Assembly (NCBI RefSeq): GCF_004210735.1
Contig: NZ_SDZL01000009.1
Location: 1 to 63,236, forward strand
Length of the DNA stretch: 63,236 nt
From: Brevundimonas sp.
GTDB taxonomy: Bacteria; Pseudomonadota; Alphaproteobacteria; Caulobacterales; Caulobacteraceae
Direction: 5' to 3'
Positions 8,723 to 16,423 of this stretch are shown here, piece by piece. The position numbers were made by a program, and so were the translations under genes. The notes beneath the pieces are model-generated. The model searched no databases and was not told the DNA's origin. It saw only the letters and a list, made by a program, of their open reading frames with translations. Numbering within the stretch: position 1 is the stretch's first letter; each line of letters starts with the position of its first letter.

Positions 8723-9547
8723 CTAGGGCAGGGGCGTGGCCAGCGCCGCCCGTTCGGCCGCGCAGCCGGGGTTGGTCAGGCCCGCCGTCCGCGTCCGGTC
8801 CAGCTCGACTCTTGCGGCGGCCAGATCGGCGTCAAAGGCGGGAACCGAAGAGGCGATCCGGGCGAAGACGGCGAAGCCCACGGTCTCGCCCTCGGCCACG
8901 TCGCTGGGCCAGTGCATGGCGCACACCAGCCGGCTTTCGCCGATCGACCGGGCGACCGAGCGCACGGCGGCGCCCCGATCCGGCGCCATCACGGCGAAGG
9001 TCTCGCCATAGGCCGTCGCCAGCGCCGAGGTCCCGGACGGATAGCTGGACGAGGCGCGGCTGGCGTCGCTGACCGTCTGACAGGCCCGGCGCGCCGGATC
9101 GGCGGCCACCGGCCGGGGCCGCTTGTGCAGCGCCTTGACCGCCTCGGCCACGGTGTCGACGTCGTGGAACAGTCGTCCCATCATCCGGTTCAGCACGGGC
9201 GTCTCGGCGCTGCCCAGACGAACGCCCAGGGCGCAGTCGAAATGCTGCAGGGCCAGCGGCGGGCGGATTTCGGCATGGGCTGTGGCCAGCAGCCAGCGGT
9301 CGCTGTCCTCCAGCGCGCGGAACCGGTCGGAGCGCTCGATGTCTTCCAGCGCGCGCATCGATCCCGGCGCTGGCGGGGCCGGGATGGTGGCGACCAGGGC
9401 CTGAAGTTCGGCGTCCGACAGATAGCCTTGCCGCGCGGGCTCACCATCGACATCAGTCAGGGCCGCCGGTGTGCCCGCGCAGCCTGTTGTCACGATCAAC
9501 ACAGACAGGGCCGCCCACGACAGGGCTGCCCGAATGGTCGGCTTCAC
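8723..9547 (-). CDS. PAP2 / class A acid phosphatase-like exported protein
   Basis: The 274-residue protein begins with an export segment ending in VTTGC, a weak lipobox. The three phosphatase motifs are recognisable: KALHKRPRP, SSYPSGTSALATAYGE and SRLVCAMHWPSDVAEG. In the middle motif the usual PSGH is PSGT, so the histidine that protonates the leaving group is replaced, while the nucleophile His in the third motif remains. Class A relatives are periplasmic non-specific acid phosphatases. The GTG start overlaps the TGA of the upstream lipoprotein gene (GTGA), implying coupled translation. Confidence 0.8.
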   Translation of the reverse strand: MKPTIRAALSWAALSVLIVTTGCAGTPAALTDVDGEPARQGYLSDAELQALVATIPAPPAPGSMRALEDIERSDRFRALEDSDRWLLATAHAEIRPPLALQHFDCALGVRLGSAETPVLNRMMGRLFHDVDTVAEAVKALHKRPRPVAADPARRACQTVSDASRASSSYPSGTSALATAYGETFAVMAPDRGAAVRSVARSIGESRLVCAMHWPSDVAEGETVGFAVFARIASSVPAFDADLAAARVELDRTRTAGLTNPGCAAERAALATPLP

Positions 9548-10038
9548 TGGCCGGCGCTCCAGCTCAGCTGGACATTGGCCCCGCCCTCGGGCGCAGGCGA
9601 GGCGACGACCTGCAGGCTGGGGCCGTCCGCCTGGGGCGAGGCGGCGCCGTACGCCTGGGCGTCGCCCTGATTCATCGCCATCACCGACGACAGGCCCTCG
9701 GCCTCGGCGCGCTGGCGATAGAAGGCCACCACCTCTTCCGGCGAGGCCTCGGTGACAAAAGTGGTCAGACCGCCGGGGCCGGACGGGCCGTCGGCCAGCG
9801 TCGGTTCGGCCGTAGGCGCAGCGTCGGGATACAGGACCGCGAAGGCGGGGGCGCCCGGCGCGGCGGGCGGTGCGGCGACTTTTGCGGCGACCGGGGCAGG
9901 TGATGGGGCGGGCGCCGCCGCGCCGGCAGCGGCGACCGGCGGCTGTCGCAGCGCCGCTTCAGCCGCATCGGACCCGTCGTCGCATCCCGCCATGCCTGCC
10001 GTCGCAATGACGGCGACAATCGCCATGCCGCGCTTCAT
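9544..10038 (-). CDS. Putative lipoprotein, Ala/Pro-rich
   Basis: About 164 residues from ATG at 10038. This start puts MKRGMAIVAVIATAGMAGC at the N-terminus, a signal peptide with a clear lipobox. An Ala/Pro-rich linker (about residues 30-80) leads to a folded C-terminal part (TTFVTEASPEEVVAFYRQRAEAEG) that resembles small periplasmic domains with an amphipathic helix. Function is not recognised. It is first in the operon with the PAP2 phosphatase and the beta-helix protein. An upstream in-frame start would add 16 residues and bury the signal peptide, so it is rejected. Confidence 0.7.
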   Translation of the reverse strand: MKRGMAIVAVIATAGMAGCDDGSDAAEAALRQPPVAAAGAAAPAPSPAPVAAKVAAPPAAPGAPAFAVLYPDAAPTAEPTLADGPSGPGGLTTFVTEASPEEVVAFYRQRAEAEGLSSVMAMNQGDAQAYGAASPQADGPSLQVVASPAPEGGANVQLSWSAGQ

Positions 10039-10109
10039 TCCAGCTTCCCAGATTCGCGTGTTCTTCGCGGGCGCACCGTGGCGCATGGATGCGGCGGCAG
10101 CAAGGCGGC

Positions 10110-10418
10110 TTAGCCGGTGGGCGCGTCCACGTCGTCGCCGGGCTGGTCTACATCCTTGCCCGCGCCGGGCGGTTTGGGATCGATGTCGGCGGCCTTCATG
10201 CCCTCGGTCGCCAGGGTCTCGTTGATAATGTCCTGATCCGGATCGTCGTCCGAGCCCGTCGCCGCTCCGCCCTGAAGCGACCCGGCGCGGGTGTCCGACC
10301 CGGAATCCGTGCCGGTCAGCGCCGCCTTCAGCGCGTCAGCCGTATGGCCCAGGTCCGGCTTCTCGCCCACCTCTCTGGCCTCGCGGGCGTCCTCGGGTTC
10401 GTCACGGGGGTCTGTCAT
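10110..10418 (-). CDS. Hypothetical acidic protein
   Basis: 102 residues, strongly acidic and rich in Asp, Gly and Ala, with no signal peptide or membrane segment (MTDPRDEPEDAREAREVGEK at the start, a GSDDDPDQD run in the middle). The composition suggests an intrinsically disordered cytoplasmic protein. No family is recognised. The start has GGAGACGCC just upstream on the minus strand. Confidence 0.55.
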   Translation of the reverse strand: MTDPRDEPEDAREAREVGEKPDLGHTADALKAALTGTDSGSDTRAGSLQGGAATGSDDDPDQDIINETLATEGMKAADIDPKPPGAGKDVDQPGDDVDAPTG

Positions 10419-10477
10419 GGGGCGTCTCCTTCCGCGAACTAGCGGACGATAGGCCCTTGCGGTTCCCTGCGGCTGAC

Positions 10478-10660
10478 TCAGCGCTGCTTGCGGGCCTTGT
10501 CGGCGGCGTCCAGCATCCGGATGCCGGAGATCTCGGCCGCATCGGCGGTCAGGTTCATCGCCGCTTCCGGCGGATCCTTGACCACCACGACTCCCTCCAT
10601 CGGTTCCGGGGTCAGGGGATCAGTGATGATGTCTTCGGGGGGGATGGGCGTCCTGGTCAT
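10478..10660 (-). CDS. Small hypothetical protein
   Basis: 60 residues starting at ATG 10660 (MTRTPIPPEDIITDPLTPEP). It is charged and soluble, with no recognised family. The frame stays open further upstream, but that part runs through the terminator of the next gene, so the short version is preferred. It may be cotranscribed with the acidic ORF at 10110-10418. Confidence 0.45.
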   Translation of the reverse strand: MTRTPIPPEDIITDPLTPEPMEGVVVVKDPPEAAMNLTADAAEISGIRMLDAADKARKQR

Positions 10661-10694
10661 CCAGCCGCAACGGCAAGCCCCCCGCCCCCGTTCC

Positions 10695-10724
10695 AAAAGA
10701 AAAAGGCCGGGATCGCTCCCGGCC
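10695..10724 (-). terminator. Rho-independent terminator after the homospermidine synthase homologue
   Basis: A perfect 8-bp stem (GGCCGGGA at 10705-10712 with TCCCGGCC at 10717-10724, 4-nt loop) is flanked on its left by AAAAGAAAAA, which reads as a U-run on the minus strand. It lies 59 nt after the stop of the 10783-11835 gene. Confidence 0.85.
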
Positions 10725-10782
10725 TTTCCATTCCTGCTGACCGTGGTCGTCGATCCTTGGGGATCTCCCGACCCGATGCGGC

Positions 10783-11835
10783 CTATTTGCCGAACAGCTT
10801 GGCCCAGCGGCGCTTGTCGCGGTTCTTCCAGGCGCCGCGGTGATAGGCGTCCGAACCGATCAGCGGCACGACGGTGGTGGCCTCGGCGAAGACCATCTGC
10901 TCGTGCGTGGTCTGCACCTTGCCCCACGAGGCGGCTTCCTTCAGCGTCGAGGACGAGCAGGCGCCGTCGCGCACGTCGGCGACCGTGATCTGGACCGCAT
11001 AGCGGTGCATCTCGGCCTCGATGCCCAGGATCTCGGCGCAGACGACGGTGTCCTGCGCGAAATTCTTGGGCACGCCGCCGCCGACCATAAACAGGCCGGT
11101 CACGCCGGCGGCGATCTTGATGTCGGTCAGTTCGCGGAAATCGGCGACCGCGTCGATCATCAGATAGGGCTTGCCCTCGGCCATCCGCTCCTTCTGGTGC
11201 TTGACCAGACCGAAACCGGCCGAGGAGTCGACGAAGGCCGGGCAGAAGATCGGCACGCCTTCTTCATAGGCGGTCTGGATCAGGCTGCCGGGCTTCTTGG
11301 CGTTGCCTTCCGACAGCCACTTGCCCATCTCCCAGATGAACTCACGGCTGGAATAGCCGCGCGGCTCCAGACGGTTGCAGATCTCCAGGATGGTGTGGTC
11401 GCAGGCCTGGAGTTCTTCCTCGTCGATGTAGGTGTCGTAGATCCGGTCGATGTAGTTGTCGCGCAGGACGTTGTCGTCCACCTCGCCGGCCGCCTGGTAG
11501 TGCTTGAAGCCCAGGGCCTCGAAGAAATCCATGTCCACGATCGAGGCGCCGGTGGCGACCACCGCGTCGATCATGCCGAACTTCACCATGTCGCGGTACA
11601 CGTGCATGCAGCCGCCGGCCGAGGTCGAACCCGCCAGGATCAGCCACGGCGAGCAGTCCTTGTCCTCGATGGCCATCGAGAAGATGTCGGCCGCGCGGGC
11701 CGTGTCGCGGCTCGAGAACGACATCTTGCGCATGCTGTCGATGATCGGACGGGCGTCGAAGGACGTGATGTCCACGTGCTCGACGACGTTCTGCAGCAGC
11801 TCGGCCTTGGTGTTTTTGTTCACGGGAGCGTTCAT
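10783..11835 (-). CDS. speY: Deoxyhypusine synthase-like homospermidine synthase
   Basis: This 350-residue protein belongs to the deoxyhypusine synthase fold. Visible features are the NAD-binding stretches ILAGSTSAGGCMHVY and TGASIVDMD, the PIFCPAFVDSSAGFGL region, GLFMVGGGVPKNF, and Lys306 in EAASWGK, matching the enzyme-intermediate lysine of eukaryotic DHS. Bacteria lack eIF5A, and the Anabaena homologue (SpeY) makes homospermidine from putrescine or spermidine. The neighbouring ornithine decarboxylase and the aguA/aguB pair support a polyamine role. A terminator-like hairpin separates it from the decarboxylase gene, so it probably has its own promoter. The exact product cannot be read from sequence. 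Confidence 0.85.
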   Translation of the reverse strand: MNAPVNKNTKAELLQNVVEHVDITSFDARPIIDSMRKMSFSSRDTARAADIFSMAIEDKDCSPWLILAGSTSAGGCMHVYRDMVKFGMIDAVVATGASIVDMDFFEALGFKHYQAAGEVDDNVLRDNYIDRIYDTYIDEEELQACDHTILEICNRLEPRGYSSREFIWEMGKWLSEGNAKKPGSLIQTAYEEGVPIFCPAFVDSSAGFGLVKHQKERMAEGKPYLMIDAVADFRELTDIKIAAGVTGLFMVGGGVPKNFAQDTVVCAEILGIEAEMHRYAVQITVADVRDGACSSSTLKEAASWGKVQTTHEQMVFAEATTVVPLIGSDAYHRGAWKNRDKRRWAKLFGK

Positions 11836-11870
11836 CGCTTGGGTTTCCCTTCGGTTTGAGCGCCCGTCGT

Positions 11871-11911
11871 AAAAGAGATGCAGCGGCCCGGACGGAGCGA
11901 CGGGCCGCTGC
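11871..11911 (-). terminator. Terminator-like hairpin between the decarboxylase and homospermidine synthase genes
   Basis: A perfect 11-bp stem (11880-11890 with 11901-11911) and 10-nt loop lie 25 nt after the decarboxylase stop. On the minus strand the stem is followed by CATCTCTTTT, a modest U-run, so read-through into speY is possible. Confidence 0.6.
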
Positions 11912-11936
11912 TTGTATCAACGCATGAGTGACAGTT

Positions 11937-13199
11937 TTAGCGCTTGCGACGCTTCTGACCGGCCTTGCCCTTGGGGCGGGACAGGCGAACGACCTTGCGG
12001 GCGGTCTCCTCGGCCGTGGTGCGCACGGTCGGGATGGAGCGCGGCGCCAGGCCGTACAGCGAGGCCATCGGGGCGTCCTCGACCACGGCCAGCTCGTGCT
12101 CGCCATAGCCGTTGAAGCCGGTCGACATGGCCACGCCATAGGCGCCCAGCATGCCGATCTCGATGAAGTCGCCTTCCTGCACATCGGCCGGCAGCCAGAA
12201 CGGGCCCGGCATATGGTCGATGCTGTCGCAGGTCGGGCCATAGAAGCGGAACGGCTTCAGGTCCGACGAGGCTTCGCTGTCCCGGACCAGCTTGGTCGGG
12301 AAGGGCCAGCGCGAGTGGGTGGCGTCGAACAGCGAGCCGTACGACCCGTCGTTCAGATACAGGGCGTCGCCCTTGCGCAGGTCCACGCGGCACAGCACCG
12401 ACGACGACTCGGCCACCAGGGCGCGGCCCGGCTCGCACCACAGTTCGGTGGTGTGGGTGACCGGCATCTCGGCGAAGCCGCGGTGGATGGCGTCGGCGTA
12501 TTCGCTCATGTCCGGCGGGACCATGCCCGGATAGACCGAGGGGAAGCCGCCGCCCACGTCGACGATATCGACAATGACGCCCGCCTTCTTGATCGACCGA
12601 CCGACCTGCGCCATCGCGGCCTCATAGGCCGAGGGGCGCATGCACTGCGAACCGACGTGGAAGCTGACGCCCATCAGTCCGTCCTGGACCGCCTGGCGCG
12701 TGGCCAGCAGCAGGGCGGGGGCCTGGTCCGGCGTGACGCCGAACTTGCCCGATAGCGAATAGGCCGCGCCGTCCGCCGACACGCCCATGCGCACCACCAG
12801 ATTCAGGTCGCCCGCGCCGCCGGTGGCGTCGAGGATCTTGGCCAGCTCGTCATGGCTGTCCAGAACGAAGGTGCGGACGCCGTGATCGAAATAGGCGCGG
12901 GTGATCGCGCCCCGGCTCTTGACCGGGTGCATGAAGGCCAGACGCGCGTCGGGGCTGACCGAACGAACCAGCTCGATCTCGGCCAGAGACGCCACGTCAA
13001 ACGCGTTGACGCCCTGCTCGACCAGGGTCTCGATGACCCAGCGCGACGGGTTCGCCTTCACCGCATAGAAGACGTCGGCTTTTAAATTATCCTGGAACCA
13101 GCGCGCCGCTACGGAAACCGAACGCGGCCGCACGAGGGCGACGGGACGTTCAGGGGACCGCTCACGGACCAGGTCCAGGGGAAGCTGGTACGTGCGCAA
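11937..13199 (-). CDS. Fold-III PLP-dependent ornithine (or lysine/ornithine) decarboxylase
   Basis: This 420-residue alanine-racemase-fold decarboxylase makes putrescine from ornithine. The PLP lysine is Lys48 (DVFYAVKANPS). Also present are the histidine in VSFHVGSQ that stacks on the cofactor, the glycine loop DVGGGFPSVYPG, the phosphate-binding EPGRALV and the catalytic cysteine in YGPTCDSID. It resembles eukaryotic-type ODC rather than the large E. coli SpeC. A basic C-terminal tail (GKAGQKRRKR) is present. The start is TTG at 13199; no ATG or GTG gives a better N-terminus. With AguAB it gives the cell two routes to putrescine. Confidence 0.88.
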   Translation of the reverse strand: MRTYQLPLDLVRERSPERPVALVRPRSVSVAARWFQDNLKADVFYAVKANPSRWVIETLVEQGVNAFDVASLAEIELVRSVSPDARLAFMHPVKSRGAITRAYFDHGVRTFVLDSHDELAKILDATGGAGDLNLVVRMGVSADGAAYSLSGKFGVTPDQAPALLLATRQAVQDGLMGVSFHVGSQCMRPSAYEAAMAQVGRSIKKAGVIVDIVDVGGGFPSVYPGMVPPDMSEYADAIHRGFAEMPVTHTTELWCEPGRALVAESSSVLCRVDLRKGDALYLNDGSYGSLFDATHSRWPFPTKLVRDSEASSDLKPFRFYGPTCDSIDHMPGPFWLPADVQEGDFIEIGMLGAYGVAMSTGFNGYGEHELAVVEDAPMASLYGLAPRSIPTVRTTAEETARKVVRLSRPKGKAGQKRRKR

Positions 13200-13300
13200 T
13201 TCACGTAACCCCCTGCTAATTGTTAACCCAGACCGGCGTTAGCAGCGCTTAACGGTTAGACCACGGGGTCCGCCGGAACGCGCGATTTAGGGACCGCGGA

Positions 13301-13347
13301 CTGTCATGTAAAGCGGTATTTTCATGGTCAAACCTGTCGCCTGTCGC
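13301..13347 (+). promoter_or_regulatory. Candidate PhoB-type repeats upstream of phnC
   Basis: A perfect CTGTCAT half-site (13301-13307) and CTGTCGC (13334-13340) lie 33 bp apart, three turns of the 11-bp spacing used by PhoB, and a further CTGTCGC follows at 13341-13347. The half-sites between are poor matches, so this is tentative. The rest of the 13200-13460 gap shows no gene and must hold the divergent decarboxylase and phn promoters. Confidence 0.3.
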
Positions 13348-13460
13348 GCGTATGTCCTGCGCAGGGTGGACGAAATCGACGCAGACGTGTCATTAAGACT
13401 TGCCGAACCGCCTCTGGCGCGTCATGCGGCGCCCCTTCTCGCAACCGCATCCACGGGTCC

Positions 13461-14258
13461 ATGAGTTCTTCAACAGCCGCCGTCGCGTCCGTACGCGACG
13501 TCTCGAAGACCTACGGAGCCAGAAAGGCGCTCGACGGCGTGTCCGTCGATGTGGCCGCCGGCGAAATGGTCGCCCTGATCGGTCCGTCCGGTTCGGGCAA
13601 GTCCACGCTTCTGCGCTCCATCACCGGTCTTCACCCGATCGACCCCGGCAAGGGCGAGATCCAGGTGTTCGGCCAGACGGTCCAGAAGAACGGCCGGGTC
13701 ACCGGCGCCGTGCGCCAGGCGCGTGGCAAGCTGGGCATGATCTTCCAGCAGTTCAATCTGGTCGGTCGCCTGTCACTCTTTTCCAACGTCATGCTGGGCG
13801 CGCTCGGGCGTTTGCCCGGCTGGCGCGGCGCCTTCGGCGTCTGGCCAAAGGGTGACAAGGACCGGGCCATGGCCGCCCTGCATCGCGTCGGCGTGTCCGA
13901 CTATGCGGCCCAGCGCGCCAACACCCTGTCCGGCGGCCAGCAGCAGCGCGGCGCCATCGCCCGCGCCATCGTCCAGGGCGCCCAGGCGATCCTGGCGGAC
14001 GAGCCCGTGGCCTCCCTCGACCCCGTCTCCGCCCGCAAGGTGATGGAACTGCTGGTCGAACTGAACAAGCGCGACGGTCTGGGGGTGATCGTCACCCTGC
14101 ACCAGGTCGATTACGCCATCCGCTATTGTGACCGGGTCATCGCCCTGCAGCAGGGCAAGGTGGTCTATGACGGCCCCTCGACCGGTCTCGACACCAAGCG
14201 TCTGATCGACATCTACGGTCCCGAGTTCGAGGACGCGTTCTGGGAAGCCAAGGCATGA
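13461..14258 (+). CDS. phnC: Phosphonate-type ABC transporter ATP-binding protein
   Basis: A 265-residue ABC ATPase with Walker A GPSGSGKST (41-49), Q-loop FQQFNLVGRL, signature LSGGQQQR, Walker B ILADEPVASLDP and switch histidine TLHQVDYA. Overall similarity is to PhnC, which powers uptake of phosphonates, phosphite or organophosphates. It is first in a tight phnCDE operon: its stop overlaps phnD (ATGA). No carbon-phosphorus lyase or phosphonatase genes are in the window, so the substrate is open. Confidence 0.92.
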   Translation: MSSSTAAVASVRDVSKTYGARKALDGVSVDVAAGEMVALIGPSGSGKSTLLRSITGLHPIDPGKGEIQVFGQTVQKNGRVTGAVRQARGKLGMIFQQFNLVGRLSLFSNVMLGALGRLPGWRGAFGVWPKGDKDRAMAALHRVGVSDYAAQRANTLSGGQQQRGAIARAIVQGAQAILADEPVASLDPVSARKVMELLVELNKRDGLGVIVTLHQVDYAIRYCDRVIALQQGKVVYDGPSTGLDTKRLIDIYGPEFEDAFWEAKA

Positions 14259-15259
14259 CCCGCATTTCCTTCACCCGCCGTCTGGTCGCCGTCGCCGGCG
14301 TCGCGGCCCTGGCCGTCGGCCTGGGCTCGTGCGGCCAGAGCGAACAAAAGACCGGCGGCGCGCCGACCGAGATCGTCTTCTCCATCCTGTCGGCCGAGGG
14401 GCAGGCCTCGTCGGGCCCGCTGTGGCAACCGCTGCTGGACGACATGGCCAAGGCCACGGGCGTCAAGGTGAAGCCCTATTTCGGCTCGAACTACACCGTG
14501 CTGGTCGAGGCCATGCGCGGCGACCAGACCCAGGTGGGCTGGTTCTCGGCCAAGCCGATGCTGGAAGCCATCGACCGCGCCGACGCCGAGGTCATCGCCC
14601 GTATCGTCGATCCGGAAGGCCGTGACAGCTATCAATCGACCCTGATCGCCAAGAAGGGCTCCGGCGTCACGCTGGATCAGGTCCTGGCCTGCGGCAAGAC
14701 GCTGGACTTCGGTATCGGCGACGCCCAGTCGACCTCGGGCACGCTGGCCCCGATGACCTTCCTGTTCAATCCCAAGAACATCGCTCCGGCCCAGTGCTTC
14801 AAGACGGTGCGCGCGGCCAACCACCAGGCCAACGCCTTCGCGGTCGCCACCGGCGTGGTCGACGTGGCCACTTCGAACACGGTCAACACCGTCTTTATGA
14901 CCCGCGAGAACCCCCAGATCGCCGCCCAGCTTGAGGACATCTGGACATCGCCGCCGATCCCCGAGTCGGGCATCGTCGTGCGCGAGGATCTGGACCCGGC
15001 GCTGAAGGAAAAGATCCGCAGCTTCTTCCTGACCTACGGCCAGGGCGAAGGCGCCGAGGCCGAGCGCCAGCGTCAGGTGCTGGCCGGTCTGAACTATTCG
15101 ATGTTCCGCGCCGCCGACGACAGCTACCTGAACCCGATCCGCGAAATGGTCGCCGACCAGAAGCGGGGCGAAGCCCGCGCCAAGGGCGACAAGACCGCCG
15201 AGGCCGCCGCCGAGCGCGAACTGCAACGCCTTCGCGCCCTGCGTGAGGTCCAGCCTTGA
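14255..15259 (+). CDS. phnD: Phosphonate-type ABC transporter substrate-binding lipoprotein
   Basis: 334 residues with a signal peptide and lipobox (VAALAVGLGSCGQ), so it is membrane-anchored in the periplasm. The PhnD fold is seen in LWQPLLDDMAKATGVKVKPYFGSNYTVL, the AKKGSGV loop, FGIGDAQSTSGTLAP (a phosphate-binding serine/threonine loop) and VATSNTVN. A charged, helical C-terminus (about residues 285-334) extends beyond the core. It overlaps phnC at its start and phnE at its stop. Confidence 0.9.
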   Translation: MTRISFTRRLVAVAGVAALAVGLGSCGQSEQKTGGAPTEIVFSILSAEGQASSGPLWQPLLDDMAKATGVKVKPYFGSNYTVLVEAMRGDQTQVGWFSAKPMLEAIDRADAEVIARIVDPEGRDSYQSTLIAKKGSGVTLDQVLACGKTLDFGIGDAQSTSGTLAPMTFLFNPKNIAPAQCFKTVRAANHQANAFAVATGVVDVATSNTVNTVFMTRENPQIAAQLEDIWTSPPIPESGIVVREDLDPALKEKIRSFFLTYGQGEGAEAERQRQVLAGLNYSMFRAADDSYLNPIREMVADQKRGEARAKGDKTAEAAAERELQRLRALREVQP

Positions 15260-16083
15260 ACCCGACCGCTTCCACCGCTGCGTCTGTAGCCGCGACCCCG
15301 GTTCCGAAGGCGCCGTCCAAATCGATGGGCGCCTGGGCGCTGGACCTGCTGATCTGGGGCGGCGTCGCGGCCCTGCTGATCTTCAGCTTCGGCCCTGTGG
15401 ACCTGGGCAATTTCCCGCGCCTGTTCAACAACGCCGAACACACCCAGGTCTTCGCCCGCGAACTGCTGCGTCCAGACTTCACCGACTGGCGCCTGTTCGT
15501 CGAAAAGATGTGGGAGACGGTCCAGATCGCCCTGTGGGGCACCTTCATCGCCGTCTTCCTGGGCGTGCCCATGGGTCTGGCCGCCGCCCGCAATATCGCC
15601 CCGGTGTGGGTGGTGACGCCGGTCCGCTGGGTCATGAACCTGCTGCGCTCGATCCCGGATCTGGTCATCGGCCTGCTGTTCGTGGTCGCCGTGGGCCTGG
15701 GCCCCTTGCCCGGCGTCCTGGCCATCGCCCTGAACACCGCCGGCGTGCTGGCCAAGCTGTTCTCCGAAGCGGTCGAGTCGATCGACAAGGGCCCGGTCGA
15801 GGGCGTCCGCGCCACCGGCGCCTCCAAGCTGCACGAGATCGTCTGGGGCGTGATCCCCCAGGTCGCGCCGCTGTGGACCTCGTTCGCCCTCTATCGCTTC
15901 GAATCCAACAGCCGCTCAGCCACTGTGCTGGGCCTGATCGGCGCCGGCGGCATCGGCCAGGTGCTGTTCGACCGGATGAACGCCTTCGACTTCAACGCCG
16001 TCTCGGCCATCGTCATCATCATCGTCATCGCCGTCACGGCCATCGACATGCTGTCCCAGGCGATGCGCAAGCGCCTGCTGTAA
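15256..16083 (+). CDS. phnE: Phosphonate-type ABC transporter permease
   Basis: 275 residues with six hydrophobic segments and the cytoplasmic coupling loop EGVRATGASKLHEIVWGVIPQ, the EAA motif of binding-protein-dependent permeases. Only one permease gene is present, implying a homodimer. The start is TTG at 15256, whose bases overlap the phnD stop (TTGA). A long hairpin follows 9 nt after the stop. Confidence 0.9.
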   Translation: MNPTASTAASVAATPVPKAPSKSMGAWALDLLIWGGVAALLIFSFGPVDLGNFPRLFNNAEHTQVFARELLRPDFTDWRLFVEKMWETVQIALWGTFIAVFLGVPMGLAAARNIAPVWVVTPVRWVMNLLRSIPDLVIGLLFVVAVGLGPLPGVLAIALNTAGVLAKLFSEAVESIDKGPVEGVRATGASKLHEIVWGVIPQVAPLWTSFALYRFESNSRSATVLGLIGAGGIGQVLFDRMNAFDFNAVSAIVIIIVIAVTAIDMLSQAMRKRLL

Positions 16084-16092
16084 TACCGGATC

Positions 16093-16118
16093 GCGGACGG
16101 AGCCTCGGCTCCGTCCGC
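16093..16118 (+). terminator. Hairpin after phnE
   Basis: An essentially perfect 12-bp stem (GCGGACGGAGCC at 16093-16104 with GGCTCCGTCCGC at 16107-16118) has a 2-nt loop, in practice 11 bp with a 4-nt loop. No T-run follows. Confidence 0.6.
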
Positions 16119-16351
16119 CGCTCCACCCGCGCGCCGATGTCGTCCGGAACGCGCGCCCTCTCTGAAATCGCTAAGGTTTTCGGCCTTTCCTCGCCTGAGG
16201 TGGCGGCGGGCCCATACTGCGCGCCATGCGCCGCCCCGCTGCTCGCCGTGACCGCTTTCATTCCCGACCGACAATGCGCGCATTGCACTGTTGCACTGCA
16301 TGCACTGATTTTTTCGGCGGGGCGCCGTGCAACGCCGGACGCTGCGTGAAA
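16119..16351. other. Intergenic stretch upstream of pstS
   Basis: Together with its flanks this is a 340-nt gap between phnE and pstS. Apart from the phnE hairpin at its left and the PhoB-like repeats at its right, no gene, RNA or repeat is seen. The pstS frame stays open upstream to 16226, but that part has no signal-peptide or family character. Confidence 0.4.
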
Positions 16352-16383
16352 GCGTCACAAACCTTCAGCGGCCGCGTCACAAA
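16352..16383 (+). promoter_or_regulatory. Tandem PhoB-like repeats upstream of pstS
   Basis: GCGTCACAAA occurs twice, at 16352-16361 and 16374-16383, exactly 22 bp apart, and the intervening phase at 16363 reads CTTCAGC. Three half-sites at 11-bp spacing are the layout of a Pho box, and GTCAC is close to the alphaproteobacterial CTGTCAC/T core. The block ends 40 nt before the pstS start, in a good position for activation under phosphate limitation. Confidence 0.6.
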
Positions 16384-16423
16384 GCTCTGGTCTAAGCGCT
16401 TCGTCATGACACGGAGATCGCAC

